Positions 28,240 to 35,603 of a DNA stretch of 64,000 bases are shown here, one piece after another. A program made the translations under genes and the position numbers. This DNA comes from RFSX01 sp964591455 (GTDB taxonomy: Bacteria; Bacteroidota; Bacteroidia; Chitinophagales; Saprospiraceae). The notes beneath the pieces are model-generated. The model was given only the letters and a program-made list of their open reading frames with translations. It was not told where the DNA came from and made no database searches. The stretch's first letter is position 1. Each line of letters starts with the position of its first letter. The stretch is from contig CAZQDZ010000006.1 in assembly GCA_964591455.1 (NCBI GenBank), positions 1 through 64,000 on the forward strand, read 5' to 3'.

Positions 28240-29517
28240 ATGAGGAGTAGTTCGGTATTGGTCGTATTGGTTTTTATAATGTGTCTTGTCACTGAGGCAC
28301 ATTGCCAGTTTGTGGACACGGACTATTCGCATGATAGGGTATCGTTCTCGGGACTTAAAAAGACAAAGGAGGTCTATCTGCGGAGTATAATGGCAGAACA
28401 GACTTTGTCCTCAGGAGTAGCCTCTCTAGATGCAGATATTCAAGCCTTGAAGAATTTGTCTGGTATTGCAGATGTCACCTATAGCATAGATAGTACACAG
28501 AGTCATATTCCTATTATTTTTCATGTTGTAGAAAGGGCTACTGCTTTACCAATAGTTAATTTTGGCGGAATTAGTGGAAATATCTGGTTTCAGCTAGGGG
28601 TGACTGAGAACAATTTTCGTGGAATAGGAGATACTGCTTTGGCTTTCTATCAGAATAATAATGGTAGACATGCTGGCCAAATATTTTTCCAGAAACCTAG
28701 AATATTATCTTCAAAGTGGGGGTATAGTCTTAATCTCAATTCATGGTCATCGCAAGAGCCCATATTTTTTGAAGAAGGGACTGAACAGTATGAGTATAGG
28801 AATAATGCAGCAGGTTCTAGTATATTTAGAAATTTTGGCTTGTATAAACGACTTGAAGTTGGGGGCACTTACTTTGTAGAGTCTTTTAATAGGTCAGAAG
28901 GACAAGGTGAGAACCCATTGGGTCCTGAAGGCTTTACCATTCCTAAATTTCTGGCCAAAATAGAATTCAAAAGTACTCAGCTAGATTATCACTACTTCTA
29001 TCTGATGGGCATGGAAAATGTCATTACCTATCAGAACGTAGTCACTCTAGACAATACCACCTTCTTTAATAGTATACAATATCAGGGTCGATTGTTTTTA
29101 AGACCACGTACGAAGCTCAATCTTGCATTTAGAGTTAGAGCAGCATTATCTGACAATGATGATTCACCTTTTGCGCCTTTCGTGGCAGATAGCCATGTGA
29201 ACGTGAGAGGAATCGGTAATCGTATTGATAGGGGTACCGCACAGTTAATCATCAATGCAGAAGCAAGGTATACAATCTATCATAAGAAGTTTTGGGCATC
29301 ACAACTTGTACTATTTGCTGATACAGGTACATGGCGGAATCCAGGTGGTACGCTATCACAATTGATTGATTCTAATCAGTTCAGACAATTTGTAGGCCTA
29401 GGAATAAGGATTAACTATCAGAAAGTATTCGGTGCGACTTTACGTATTGACTATGGCGTGGACATCTTTGGCAAAAATCAAAGAGGCTTTGTTATAGGTT
29501 TGGGGCAATACTTCTAA
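28240..29517 (+). CDS. BamA/TamA-like outer-membrane protein with one POTRA-like domain
   Basis: A 425-aa protein with a signal peptide (MRSSSVLVVLVFIMCLVTEAHCQ), a single POTRA-like region (about 30-105: FSGLKKTKEVYLRSI, LKNLSGIADVTYSI), and a barrel to the end. The barrel shows the Omp85 strand signature GVTENNFRGIGD near 135 and NVRGIGNRIDRG near 325, a lid-loop-like RG motif. The C-terminus is GLGQYF with a terminal Phe, as expected for BAM substrates. Short compared with BamA (five POTRA), so probably an accessory Omp85 protein. Likely co-transcribed with the DUF547-barrel gene. Confidence 0.8.
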   Translation: MRSSSVLVVLVFIMCLVTEAHCQFVDTDYSHDRVSFSGLKKTKEVYLRSIMAEQTLSSGVASLDADIQALKNLSGIADVTYSIDSTQSHIPIIFHVVERATALPIVNFGGISGNIWFQLGVTENNFRGIGDTALAFYQNNNGRHAGQIFFQKPRILSSKWGYSLNLNSWSSQEPIFFEEGTEQYEYRNNAAGSSIFRNFGLYKRLEVGGTYFVESFNRSEGQGENPLGPEGFTIPKFLAKIEFKSTQLDYHYFYLMGMENVITYQNVVTLDNTTFFNSIQYQGRLFLRPRTKLNLAFRVRAALSDNDDSPFAPFVADSHVNVRGIGNRIDRGTAQLIINAEARYTIYHKKFWASQLVLFADTGTWRNPGGTLSQLIDSNQFRQFVGLGIRINYQKVFGATLRIDYGVDIFGKNQRGFVIGLGQYF

Positions 29518-29525
29518 TCTAAGAT

Positions 29526-29792
29526 TTATTTCATAGAGAGGGGAAGCACATGTTCTATAATGGCGTCAATCCTTGAATCTGCTTCATAGAAGTAAGGATC
29601 ATAATCCATACAAGTCTCGTAATCAGACATGGCAGATTTATATTGCTTCATCGCTAGGTAGATATCTCCTCTCTCGAAAAAGAGTTCAGCAAGATTGGCG
29701 TGGCTGTCATAGCCACTTAGGCTACTCATGGCCTTATTTATCTTGATTGTAGCTTCTTGTAATAGGGCTTCTAATTCACTCTTTTTAATCAT
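29526..29792 (-). CDS. Small TPR-repeat protein
   Basis: An 88-aa helical protein with tetratricopeptide pattern: NLAELFFERGDIYLAMKQY near 35 and AMSDYETCMDYDPYFYEA near 56, the usual W/A-G-Y-F-A-Y-A-P spacing. It probably mediates protein contacts; partner unknown. No signal peptide. Converges on the BamA-like gene, ending 9 bp from it. Confidence 0.7.
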   Translation of the reverse strand: MIKKSELEALLQEATIKINKAMSSLSGYDSHANLAELFFERGDIYLAMKQYKSAMSDYETCMDYDPYFYEADSRIDAIIEHVLPLSMK

Positions 29793-29954
29793 GTATACTG
29801 TTAAGGGTTGTTGTTGGCTGATGTAAACATATTACTTTTTAGTATAATATGTTTGGATTAGTATGTCGTGCAGCCAATCTTAACAGTCAGAATTTTATAC
29901 TGATAAGTATTTTCAGAAGGGTAGGAGGCAAGTGCGACTAAAATGGCTAAGGAT

Positions 29955-30011
29955 AGAACCTCAACCTCAGTTGAGGAAGGGCAGCCAAGAATCCAAACAG
30001 TCTAAATAAAA
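29955..30011. repeat. 57-bp direct repeat, copy 1
   Basis: Identical over 57 bp to 30103-30159, offset 148 bp. It includes a short dyad CCTCAAC-CTCA-GTTGAGG. Similarity fades gradually upstream (GGCTAA followed by GGA in both), so the duplicated block was once longer. Confidence 0.9.
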
Positions 30012-30034
30012 GCCATCGGAATGCGATGGCTTTT
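30008..30034 (-). terminator. Terminator of the decayed tRNA-Val copy
   Basis: Perfect 10-bp stem AAAGCCATCG / CGATGGCTTT with a 5-base loop; on the minus strand it is followed by a T-rich stretch. It sits just beyond the 12-base tRNA remnant at 30036-30047, in the same relative place as the terminator of the intact tRNA. Confidence 0.65.
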
Positions 30035-30035
30035 G

Positions 30036-30047
30036 GTGAGACTGGAG
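30036..30047 (-). pseudogene. Remnant of a second tRNA-Val: last 11-12 bases only
   Basis: The minus strand carries CTCCAGTCTCA, identical to the 3' end (acceptor 3' strand plus T-stem edge) of the intact tRNA-Val at 30192-30267, again followed by a terminator and the 57-bp repeat. The 5' part of the tRNA is missing. Confidence 0.6.
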
Positions 30048-30102
30048 ATGAACGACTGGTGCCAAAGGCAAGCTAGTGACTAAATGTCACTGGCTAATGG
30101 AG

Positions 30103-30159
30103 AGAACCTCAACCTCAGTTGAGGAAGGGCAGCCAAGAATCCAAACAGTCTAAATAAAA
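30103..30159. repeat. 57-bp direct repeat, copy 2
   Basis: Second copy of the 29955-30011 repeat, placed just downstream (minus strand) of the tRNA-Val terminator. Confidence 0.9.
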
Positions 30160-30186
30160 AAAGCCCCTTGCTATTACAAGAGGCTT
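30155..30186 (-). terminator. tRNA-Val terminator
   Basis: On the minus strand AAGCCTCTTG / CAAGGGGCTT forms a stem with one G-U pair and a 6-base loop, followed by seven T. Confidence 0.75.
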
Positions 30187-30191
30187 TGAAG

Positions 30192-30267
30192 TGAGACTGG
30201 AGGGATTCGAACCCACGACCTCTGCCCTGTCAAGGCAGCGCTCTAAACCAACTGAGCTACAGTCTCA
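30192..30267 (-). tRNA. tRNA-Val (anticodon GAC)
   Basis: A 76-nt cloverleaf on the minus strand: acceptor TGAGACT pairs with AGTCTCA, D-arm AGCTCAGTTGG, anticodon stem CTGCC/GGCAG around loop TTGACAG (anticodon GAC, reading GUC and GUU valine codons), T-arm with GGTTCGAATCC. CCA is not encoded. Upstream in its transcription direction lie about 300 bp without a gene; a terminator follows. Confidence 0.95.
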
Positions 30268-30589
30268 AATAAACTAAAATTTACTTCTTTACATTATATG
30301 TGTTAAGCGCTGTCGCCAACACACCCGATTTCGATAAATCGGTTTCTTCACATCAAAGGTTCATTTAGGACCTTTGCTTCTCATACTGAGAACTGCTCAT
30401 TCATGCTCTAAACTACCCATTCTCGATATTAGTGTAAAGAAAATAAAAATATTCAAACCGATATGACTATTCGGAATGTCATTGGATAACAGGACAAAGT
30501 TACTAGGGAGTTTTAGTCTAGCCACTTCTTTTGTCGTACTGCTATTGTGTACATTTATAGGTGAACTCTTGGAAATCAAATCATCAAAT
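30268..30589. other. Intergenic region between tRNA-Val and the Grx-Grx-TrxR gene
   Basis: Contains two short dyads, CCGATTT-CGAT-AAATCGG at about 30328-30345 and CAAAGGT/ACCTTTG at about 30353-30375, neither with a clear T-run. The frame of the downstream gene is open back to an ATG at 30476, but the added 38 residues have no counterpart in glutaredoxins. Promoters for both neighbours are expected here; none was identified with confidence. Confidence 0.35.
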
Positions 30590-31999
30590 ATGGAAAATAT
30601 TACGTTCTATGGAGCAGACTGGTGTCACGATTGCAGACGTGCCAAAGCTTATTTAAAAGAAAATAATATCGAGTATGACTTTATCGATGTAGATTTGGAT
30701 CAAACCGCTACTGATGTGGTACAGACTATTAATAATGGGAAGCGAATCATCCCGACGATTATCATCGATGATAAGCCATATACCAACCCAAAGAATGATA
30801 TATTGGCATCAGTCCTCGGACTCAATGAAGACAAAGGAAGGGTAATCCTTTATGGAGCAGACTGGTGTCCTGATTGTCGCCGAGCGAAGTCCTATCTAAG
30901 AGATAATCTTATCAATTTCAAGTACATAGAAGTAGATAAGCATGAATGGGCTGCTAAAAGAGTAGAAGAAATAAATAACGGCAAGCGGATTATCCCAATT
31001 ATTTTTATTAATGAGACAAGCTATACAAATCCCAATAATGTAGTACTTCAAGATGTGCTGGGAATAGGTGCAGAAAAATCAACTAAACTATATGATACCT
31101 TAATCGTTGGTGCAGGTGCCGCTGGACTTACTGCGTCTATCTATGCACAGCGAGATCGCTTTGATAGCATAATAATAGAAAAAAAGAACATTGGTGGGAA
31201 CGCTTATTTGACAGAAAAAATCGAAAACTACCCAGGCTTCACTAACATCTCTGGACCAAAACTCATGGATAAGATGGCTAATCAAGCCAGAACATACGGA
31301 GCCGAAATAAAAACAGGTGTAGAACTAGAAGCCATTAGAAGACATGGAAATCATTTTCATGTGACTACTAATATGGCAGAGTATAAGGCTCGTACCATTG
31401 TATTAGCCATGGGTTCTACTTATCGTAAGCTTAATATTCCTGGCGAAAATGAGCTGATAGGAGCTGGTATACACTTTTGTGCTACCTGTGATGGTGCATT
31501 CTATAGAGATAAAGAAATATTGGTGATAGGCGGTGGTAATTCGGCGTTAGAGGAAGGCATTTTTCTAGCAGGCTTCTGTAAGAAAGTCACTATAGTCAAT
31601 CGTTCTGATTCATTCTCAGCCTCGCCGACTTACGTCGAAAAATTAGGAGAGATAAAAAACATAGAAGTCCATCACAATAAAACGTCCTTAGAGTTTTTGA
31701 GTGGAGATGATAATCTATTTAAATCACTCAAAGTAGAAGACAAAATATCTGGGGAGCAGCAAGAGATGAGTGCTGACGGCGTATTTATTTTTATAGGTCT
31801 GATACCCAATACACAGGTAATAAATGGCATTGTCGATCTTAACGAACAAGGTTTTGTAAAATCATCTGGTAGGGGAGAGACAAGTGAACCAGGAATTTTT
31901 GCTGCCGGAGATTGCAGAGAAGGAGCCATCGCTCAAGTAGCTGCTGCAACAGGAGAAGGGGTACTTGCCAGTTATGGCATTAAAGCGTATTTAAAATAG
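30590..31999 (+). CDS. Tandem glutaredoxin-like domains fused to a thioredoxin-reductase-like flavoprotein
   Basis: A 469-aa protein. Residues 1-75 are a glutaredoxin/mycoredoxin-like domain with CHDC at 12-15 and NGKRIIPTIIID near 50; residues 85-155 are a second copy with CPDC at 93-96. From about 160 a low-Mr thioredoxin-reductase fold follows: FAD motif GAGAAGLTASIYAQ, redox pair CATC near 300, NADPH motif IGGGNSALEEG, and a C-terminal FAD motif IFAAGDCREGAIAQ. The enzyme should pass NADPH electrons through its own CATC site to the Grx domains within one chain. The ATG at 30590 sits directly before the first Grx domain; an upstream in-frame ATG (30476) seems too early. Single-gene unit. 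Confidence 0.88.
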   Translation: MENITFYGADWCHDCRRAKAYLKENNIEYDFIDVDLDQTATDVVQTINNGKRIIPTIIIDDKPYTNPKNDILASVLGLNEDKGRVILYGADWCPDCRRAKSYLRDNLINFKYIEVDKHEWAAKRVEEINNGKRIIPIIFINETSYTNPNNVVLQDVLGIGAEKSTKLYDTLIVGAGAAGLTASIYAQRDRFDSIIIEKKNIGGNAYLTEKIENYPGFTNISGPKLMDKMANQARTYGAEIKTGVELEAIRRHGNHFHVTTNMAEYKARTIVLAMGSTYRKLNIPGENELIGAGIHFCATCDGAFYRDKEILVIGGGNSALEEGIFLAGFCKKVTIVNRSDSFSASPTYVEKLGEIKNIEVHHNKTSLEFLSGDDNLFKSLKVEDKISGEQQEMSADGVFIFIGLIPNTQVINGIVDLNEQGFVKSSGRGETSEPGIFAAGDCREGAIAQVAAATGEGVLASYGIKAYLK

Positions 32000-32067
32000 G
32001 ATCCCTGTTTTCTTTGGAGAATATTTTTTCCAAAGTCAGCAGGAATATAAATTGATAAAATTATTAA

Positions 32068-33252
32068 ATGGAAAAAAACGATTATAATAAAAAGTCTTTG
32101 GCGCTACATGCAAGATTGAAAGGAAAGCTCGAGGTAATAGCAAATACATCGATAGAAAGTAAAGATGATCTTTCAGTAGTCTACTCTCCAGGTGTAGCAG
32201 CCCCTTGTATGGCTATTGCAGAGGATCCTTCTTCGGTATATGATCTGACCATCAAGGGCAGAACTGTGGCAGTAGTTTCTGATGGTAGTGCTGTGCTTGG
32301 ATTAGGGAATATAGGAGCTCATGCATCTATACCCGTCATGGAAGGCAAGGCGGCACTGTTCAAAAAATTTGCTGGGCTTAATGCTTTTCCTATATGTTTA
32401 GACACCCAAGACACCGAAGAGATTATTCGAACAGTTAAGTTGATCTCTCCTGTTTTTGGTGGTGTCAACTTGGAGGATATTTCTGCACCAAGAAGTTTTG
32501 AGATAGAACAACGCCTACAAGATATTGGAATACCGGTATTCCATGATGATCAGCACGGGACAGCGATAGTTACCTTAGCAGGACTTATTAATGCCTGCAA
32601 GGTTGTGGGTAAAAACTTAAATCAATTAAACATTGTTATAAATGGTGCAGGAGCGGCAGGAATAGCTATTACAAATTTGCTGAAGTGTCACGATCAAGTT
32701 CATGACAGAGGTAGTTGTATCTCGGTAAAGTCAGTCATCGTGTGTGATAGTAAGGGCATAATATCTAAGGATAGAGACAATCTTAATGAGGCAAAGAAAA
32801 ATATATTGACCTACACTAATCCTAGTAATATAACTGGGAGCCTTGTGGACGCTTTGCAAAATGCTGATGTATTTATCGGTGTCAGTAAGGGCAATCTTTT
32901 AGAGGCGGCCCATATACAAGCTATGGCTGAGAACCCGATTATATTTGCTTTAGCTAATCCTACGCCGGAGATTATGCCAGAAAAAGCCAAGGCATTAGGT
33001 GCAGCCATCGTTGCGACTGGTCGTAGTGACTATCCTAATCAAGTCAATAATGTGCTGGCATTTCCTGGCATATTCAAAGGAGCCTTGCAAGTTAGAGCAC
33101 CTCGTATTACTGCCGATATGAAGATAGCTGCGGCAGAAGCCATAGCAGCTTGTGAGCCATCACCCACGACAGAAAGAATTATACCCAGTGCATTAAATAT
33201 GGAAATAGCTAATAAAGTAGCTCAAGCAATAATGAATAATTATCATGGATAA
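32068..33252 (+). CDS. NAD(P)-dependent malic enzyme (short form)
   Basis: Decarboxylates malate to pyruvate in the cytosol. At 394 aa it is the short prokaryotic type without the phosphotransacetylase-like extension of MaeB. Visible are VVYSPGVAAPC near 38 (catalytic Tyr), KGRTVAVVSDGSAVLGLGN near 72, the metal-binding ED in NLEDISAPRSFEIE near 138, FHDDQHGTAI near 160, and the NAD loop INGAGAAGIAI near 193. Cofactor preference not determined. Its last 8 bases overlap the start of the cNMP-binding/AlbA_2 gene. Confidence 0.95.
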   Translation: MEKNDYNKKSLALHARLKGKLEVIANTSIESKDDLSVVYSPGVAAPCMAIAEDPSSVYDLTIKGRTVAVVSDGSAVLGLGNIGAHASIPVMEGKAALFKKFAGLNAFPICLDTQDTEEIIRTVKLISPVFGGVNLEDISAPRSFEIEQRLQDIGIPVFHDDQHGTAIVTLAGLINACKVVGKNLNQLNIVINGAGAAGIAITNLLKCHDQVHDRGSCISVKSVIVCDSKGIISKDRDNLNEAKKNILTYTNPSNITGSLVDALQNADVFIGVSKGNLLEAAHIQAMAENPIIFALANPTPEIMPEKAKALGAAIVATGRSDYPNQVNNVLAFPGIFKGALQVRAPRITADMKIAAAEAIAACEPSPTTERIIPSALNMEIANKVAQAIMNNYHG

Positions 33253-34213
33253 CCCACTTAATATATCAACAAAAGAAATGGTGCAAGCCTTAGCTCGCCA
33301 TGAGGTGTTTAGTGGCTTGGATCAAGATTCTCTGCTGCAATTAGAAAAGATTGTCAGTTATAAGCCTATTAGCAAACTGAACCGTGTATTTGAAGTTGGG
33401 GATCAGCCCAATTTAATTTTTTATTTGCTAAATGGCTCTTTAACACTTAGGTTTCCTGATAACACTAAGATGGACTTACTACCAGGAGAAATAATTGGTG
33501 AGATTGGTGTCCTGAATGGAGATTTTAGATTAGGAGATTTGACGGCAAATGAAGATAGCCAACTTATAACTATATGTGGAATTAGTCTTTTTAAGGAGGA
33601 TATTATACCGCCAAGTATGAGTCTGGACATAGTACGCCGACTTAGTAAGAGAGTAACAAATTATCTAAGATCTATACAACAAACATCTTCCAAAGAGATC
33701 ATAGATAAAGGAGAAAGTGAACTGGTAGAATTCAAATCCACTTTAAGATGGAATCTCAAGGCCAATAAAAAAGACCCTAGAATTACTCATGCAGTGCTTA
33801 AAACCATAAATGCATTTCTCAATTCTGAAGGGGGTATATTATTAGTAGGAGTTGCAGATGATGGTGAGATATTAGGATTAGAAAAAGATCGTTTTGAAAA
33901 TGATGATAAACTTTTGCTTTTCTTGACGAATACCATTAAGTCTAAATTGGGGACTCTACATTTGGGTAAAATTCATTTTCATATAGAATATATAGAAAAC
34001 AAGGCAATCTTACGGGTAGATATCCAAGCTGGAGAAGACCCTTGTTATGTGATAACAGATAAGCTAGATCATTTTTACATAAGAACTGGACCTTCAACAA
34101 CAGATTTGAGATTGTCTAAAGTCCATGAGTATGTTGCTAAAAGATTTGAAACTAAAAGCTCATATGAAATTTCACGAGCTAAAAGTAAAAGCTTTACAAA
34201 AAACAACTCCTGA
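33245..34213 (+). CDS. Cyclic-nucleotide-binding domain fused to an AlbA_2 (Schlafen-type) domain
   Basis: A 322-aa soluble protein. Residues about 15-130 form a CRP-like cyclic-nucleotide-binding beta-roll (HEVFSGLDQDSL, FYLLNGSLTLRF, then GEIIGEIGVLNGDFRLGDLTA). The phosphate-binding cassette is altered: the usual R-S/A-A-T pattern reads RLGDLT, so the ligand may differ. Residues about 155-290 form an AlbA_2/Schlafen-type domain (ESELVEFKSTL, TINAFLNSEGGILLVGVADDGEILG, FYIRTGPSTTDL). No helix-turn-helix follows the beta-roll, so it is not a CRP regulator. It overlaps the malic enzyme gene by 8 bases, which implies coupled expression. Confidence 0.8.
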   Translation: MDNPLNISTKEMVQALARHEVFSGLDQDSLLQLEKIVSYKPISKLNRVFEVGDQPNLIFYLLNGSLTLRFPDNTKMDLLPGEIIGEIGVLNGDFRLGDLTANEDSQLITICGISLFKEDIIPPSMSLDIVRRLSKRVTNYLRSIQQTSSKEIIDKGESELVEFKSTLRWNLKANKKDPRITHAVLKTINAFLNSEGGILLVGVADDGEILGLEKDRFENDDKLLLFLTNTIKSKLGTLHLGKIHFHIEYIENKAILRVDIQAGEDPCYVITDKLDHFYIRTGPSTTDLRLSKVHEYVAKRFETKSSYEISRAKSKSFTKNNS

Positions 34214-34457
34214 TACTTAATCATCGATTCAGTAAAGATATTCTAAGGCAACTAATGGCTGATGGATATGAGCCGCCTTACTCTTGTTTGCAAGGCACTT
34301 GCTCTACTTTTAAGGCTAAGCTTACTGAGGGCAAGTTAGAATGAAAATAAATATAGGTCTCGAATCGGATGAGATAGAAGCAGGCTACATACTTACCTGT
34401 CAGAGTATACCCCTATCAGAAAAAACATACTGTATTTACGAAAACCCAACATTATGA
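34214..34457 (+). pseudogene. Decayed 2Fe-2S ferredoxin domain (PaaE/HcnR-like reductase C-terminus)
   Basis: In one frame from about 34214 the sequence reads SKDILRQLMADGYEPPYSC, then LQGTCSTFKAKLTEGKLE, then TGA at 34342. After a one-base shift at the ATGA the next frame reads NIGLESDEIEAGYILTCQS to a TGA at 34455-34457. Together they match the plant-type ferredoxin domain that ends phenylacetyl-CoA epoxidase reductase-like proteins (PPYSCxxGxCxxC..EVxxGYxLTCQ). The third cluster Cys is Phe and the N-terminal flavin domain is gone. The end overlaps the ATG of the next gene. Confidence 0.75.
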
Positions 34458-34831
34458 AGCAATTACTATATTTTTTAATAATCGGCATACTTTTATTTTC
34501 TATCTATGGCTCATTTAATCTATCCATGGTAGATTTTCAAAAGAAAAATGTTTGTCCCAAAATATTAGGCATACCTGCTTGTTATATTGTACTGCTGTTT
34601 TTTTCTCTTGCATTAGGTTCGCATTTGTTCAAAGGATCTCTTGGCAAAGACTTATGGTATTACGGATTAATGGCCGTTCCATTTTTACTGGCACTTAGTG
34701 GAACACTAACAGAGCTATCTGGTAAGGTTGTATGCCCTAGGACACCAGGAGGTACACCTATGTGTTATATTAGTTTGGGTATATGCACTACACTAATCAT
34801 TCTGAAATTTCTTGAATCCAGAATGGCATAA
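34454..34831 (+). CDS. Four-helix membrane protein with duplicated Cys-Pro motif
   Basis: A 125-aa protein with four hydrophobic segments (about 4-22, 37-55, 64-84, 103-121). It is an internal duplication: after helix 1 comes VCPKILGIPACYI (near 29) and after helix 3 VCPRTPGGTPMCYI (near 94). Both Cys pairs (C-x8-C and C-x9-C) would face the same side of the membrane, presumably the periplasm. Family not recognised; a redox or metal role is possible but unproven. Its TAA overlaps the ATG of the next small frame (TAATG), so the chain is translationally coupled. Confidence 0.65.
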   Translation: MKQLLYFLIIGILLFSIYGSFNLSMVDFQKKNVCPKILGIPACYIVLLFFSLALGSHLFKGSLGKDLWYYGLMAVPFLLALSGTLTELSGKVVCPRTPGGTPMCYISLGICTTLIILKFLESRMA

Positions 34832-34962
34832 TGAGTACTGCAAAGCACAATAGAGTATGTAGTCTTTGTGAGGCTACATTGTTCTTCACTAAAGTTATAC
34901 CTGCTCGCTGGGTAGATAAAATATTGTACAAACAGTTTTTCAAAACAAAATTGAAATCATGA
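34831..34962 (+). CDS. 43-aa small protein with CxxC motif, coupled to both neighbours
   Basis: The frame starts at the ATG inside TAATG, the stop of the preceding gene, and ends with TGA inside ATGA, the start of the following gene. Such perfect packing on both sides is strong evidence of translation. The peptide has RVCSLCE at 8-14 and then a basic, aromatic tail (FFTKVIPARWVDKILYK); 43 residues, no signal peptide. The CxxC could bind zinc or be redox active. It may instead be a shortened remnant of a larger protein. Confidence 0.55.
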   Translation: MSTAKHNRVCSLCEATLFFTKVIPARWVDKILYKQFFKTKLKS

Positions 34963-35603
34963 ATCTTACAAGTAAGCAGTTGCTTCTCATAGGCATTATG
35001 GCAAGTGTAATTGTCGGCATAGGAGAATATCTACTCCACTATCTCCCCACTGGCCCAGGTGGAGAGATTACGATGTTACAAGATGTACCTCTAGGCAGAG
35101 CTTCCAAAGGGCACTTCTTTGTAGTTTTTGGTGCGCCGTTATACTTCGCTGGGTACTATGGATTAAATAAGATATTTAAAGACACAAGTCCTTTGCTAGC
35201 AAGACTTCTTTTTATAGCAGGCGTGCTTTCTTTTTCTGTGGGGGGTGTATGGGTGTCTTCAAGATATTTTGCTGCAGAAGTTTTACAGCGCAGTGTAGGC
35301 ACACCTGATCATGCATTTTATCTTCAATCTTATGAAGAGCATTACCAGGTCTTGGTATGGGCATTAAGAATCTTAGTAGCTACCGTATCTATCTTATATG
35401 TTGTACTTATATTGAAAAACAAGGAAGGTTTTCCTAAATGGCTTGCTATCTTTAATCCTATTGTTCTTTTGATAGTTGTTATATCATCTTTATTTTGGTT
35501 TAAAGCTCTAGGTAATCATATAGCACCAATTGCTATGAATGTTACACATTTTATATTTTTTGGCTTAGTTCTATCACAACTCAATAAACAATCAACGAAA
35601 TGA
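34959..35603 (+). CDS. Six-helix membrane protein of unknown function (possibly DUF6796-like)
   Basis: A 214-aa protein with about six membrane helices. The N-terminus IGIMASVIVGIGEYLLHY, then GHFFVVFGAPLYFAGYYGL near 50, resembles a family I recall as DUF6796; that match is from memory and uncertain. Charged or polar residues within helices (Glu in IGEYLLHY, His in GHFF) hint at a functional cavity. Starts in ATGA with the 43-aa gene and overlaps the FG-GAP gene by 4 bases at its end, so it belongs to a four-gene coupled chain. Confidence 0.7.
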   Translation: MNLTSKQLLLIGIMASVIVGIGEYLLHYLPTGPGGEITMLQDVPLGRASKGHFFVVFGAPLYFAGYYGLNKIFKDTSPLLARLLFIAGVLSFSVGGVWVSSRYFAAEVLQRSVGTPDHAFYLQSYEEHYQVLVWALRILVATVSILYVVLILKNKEGFPKWLAIFNPIVLLIVVISSLFWFKALGNHIAPIAMNVTHFIFFGLVLSQLNKQSTK

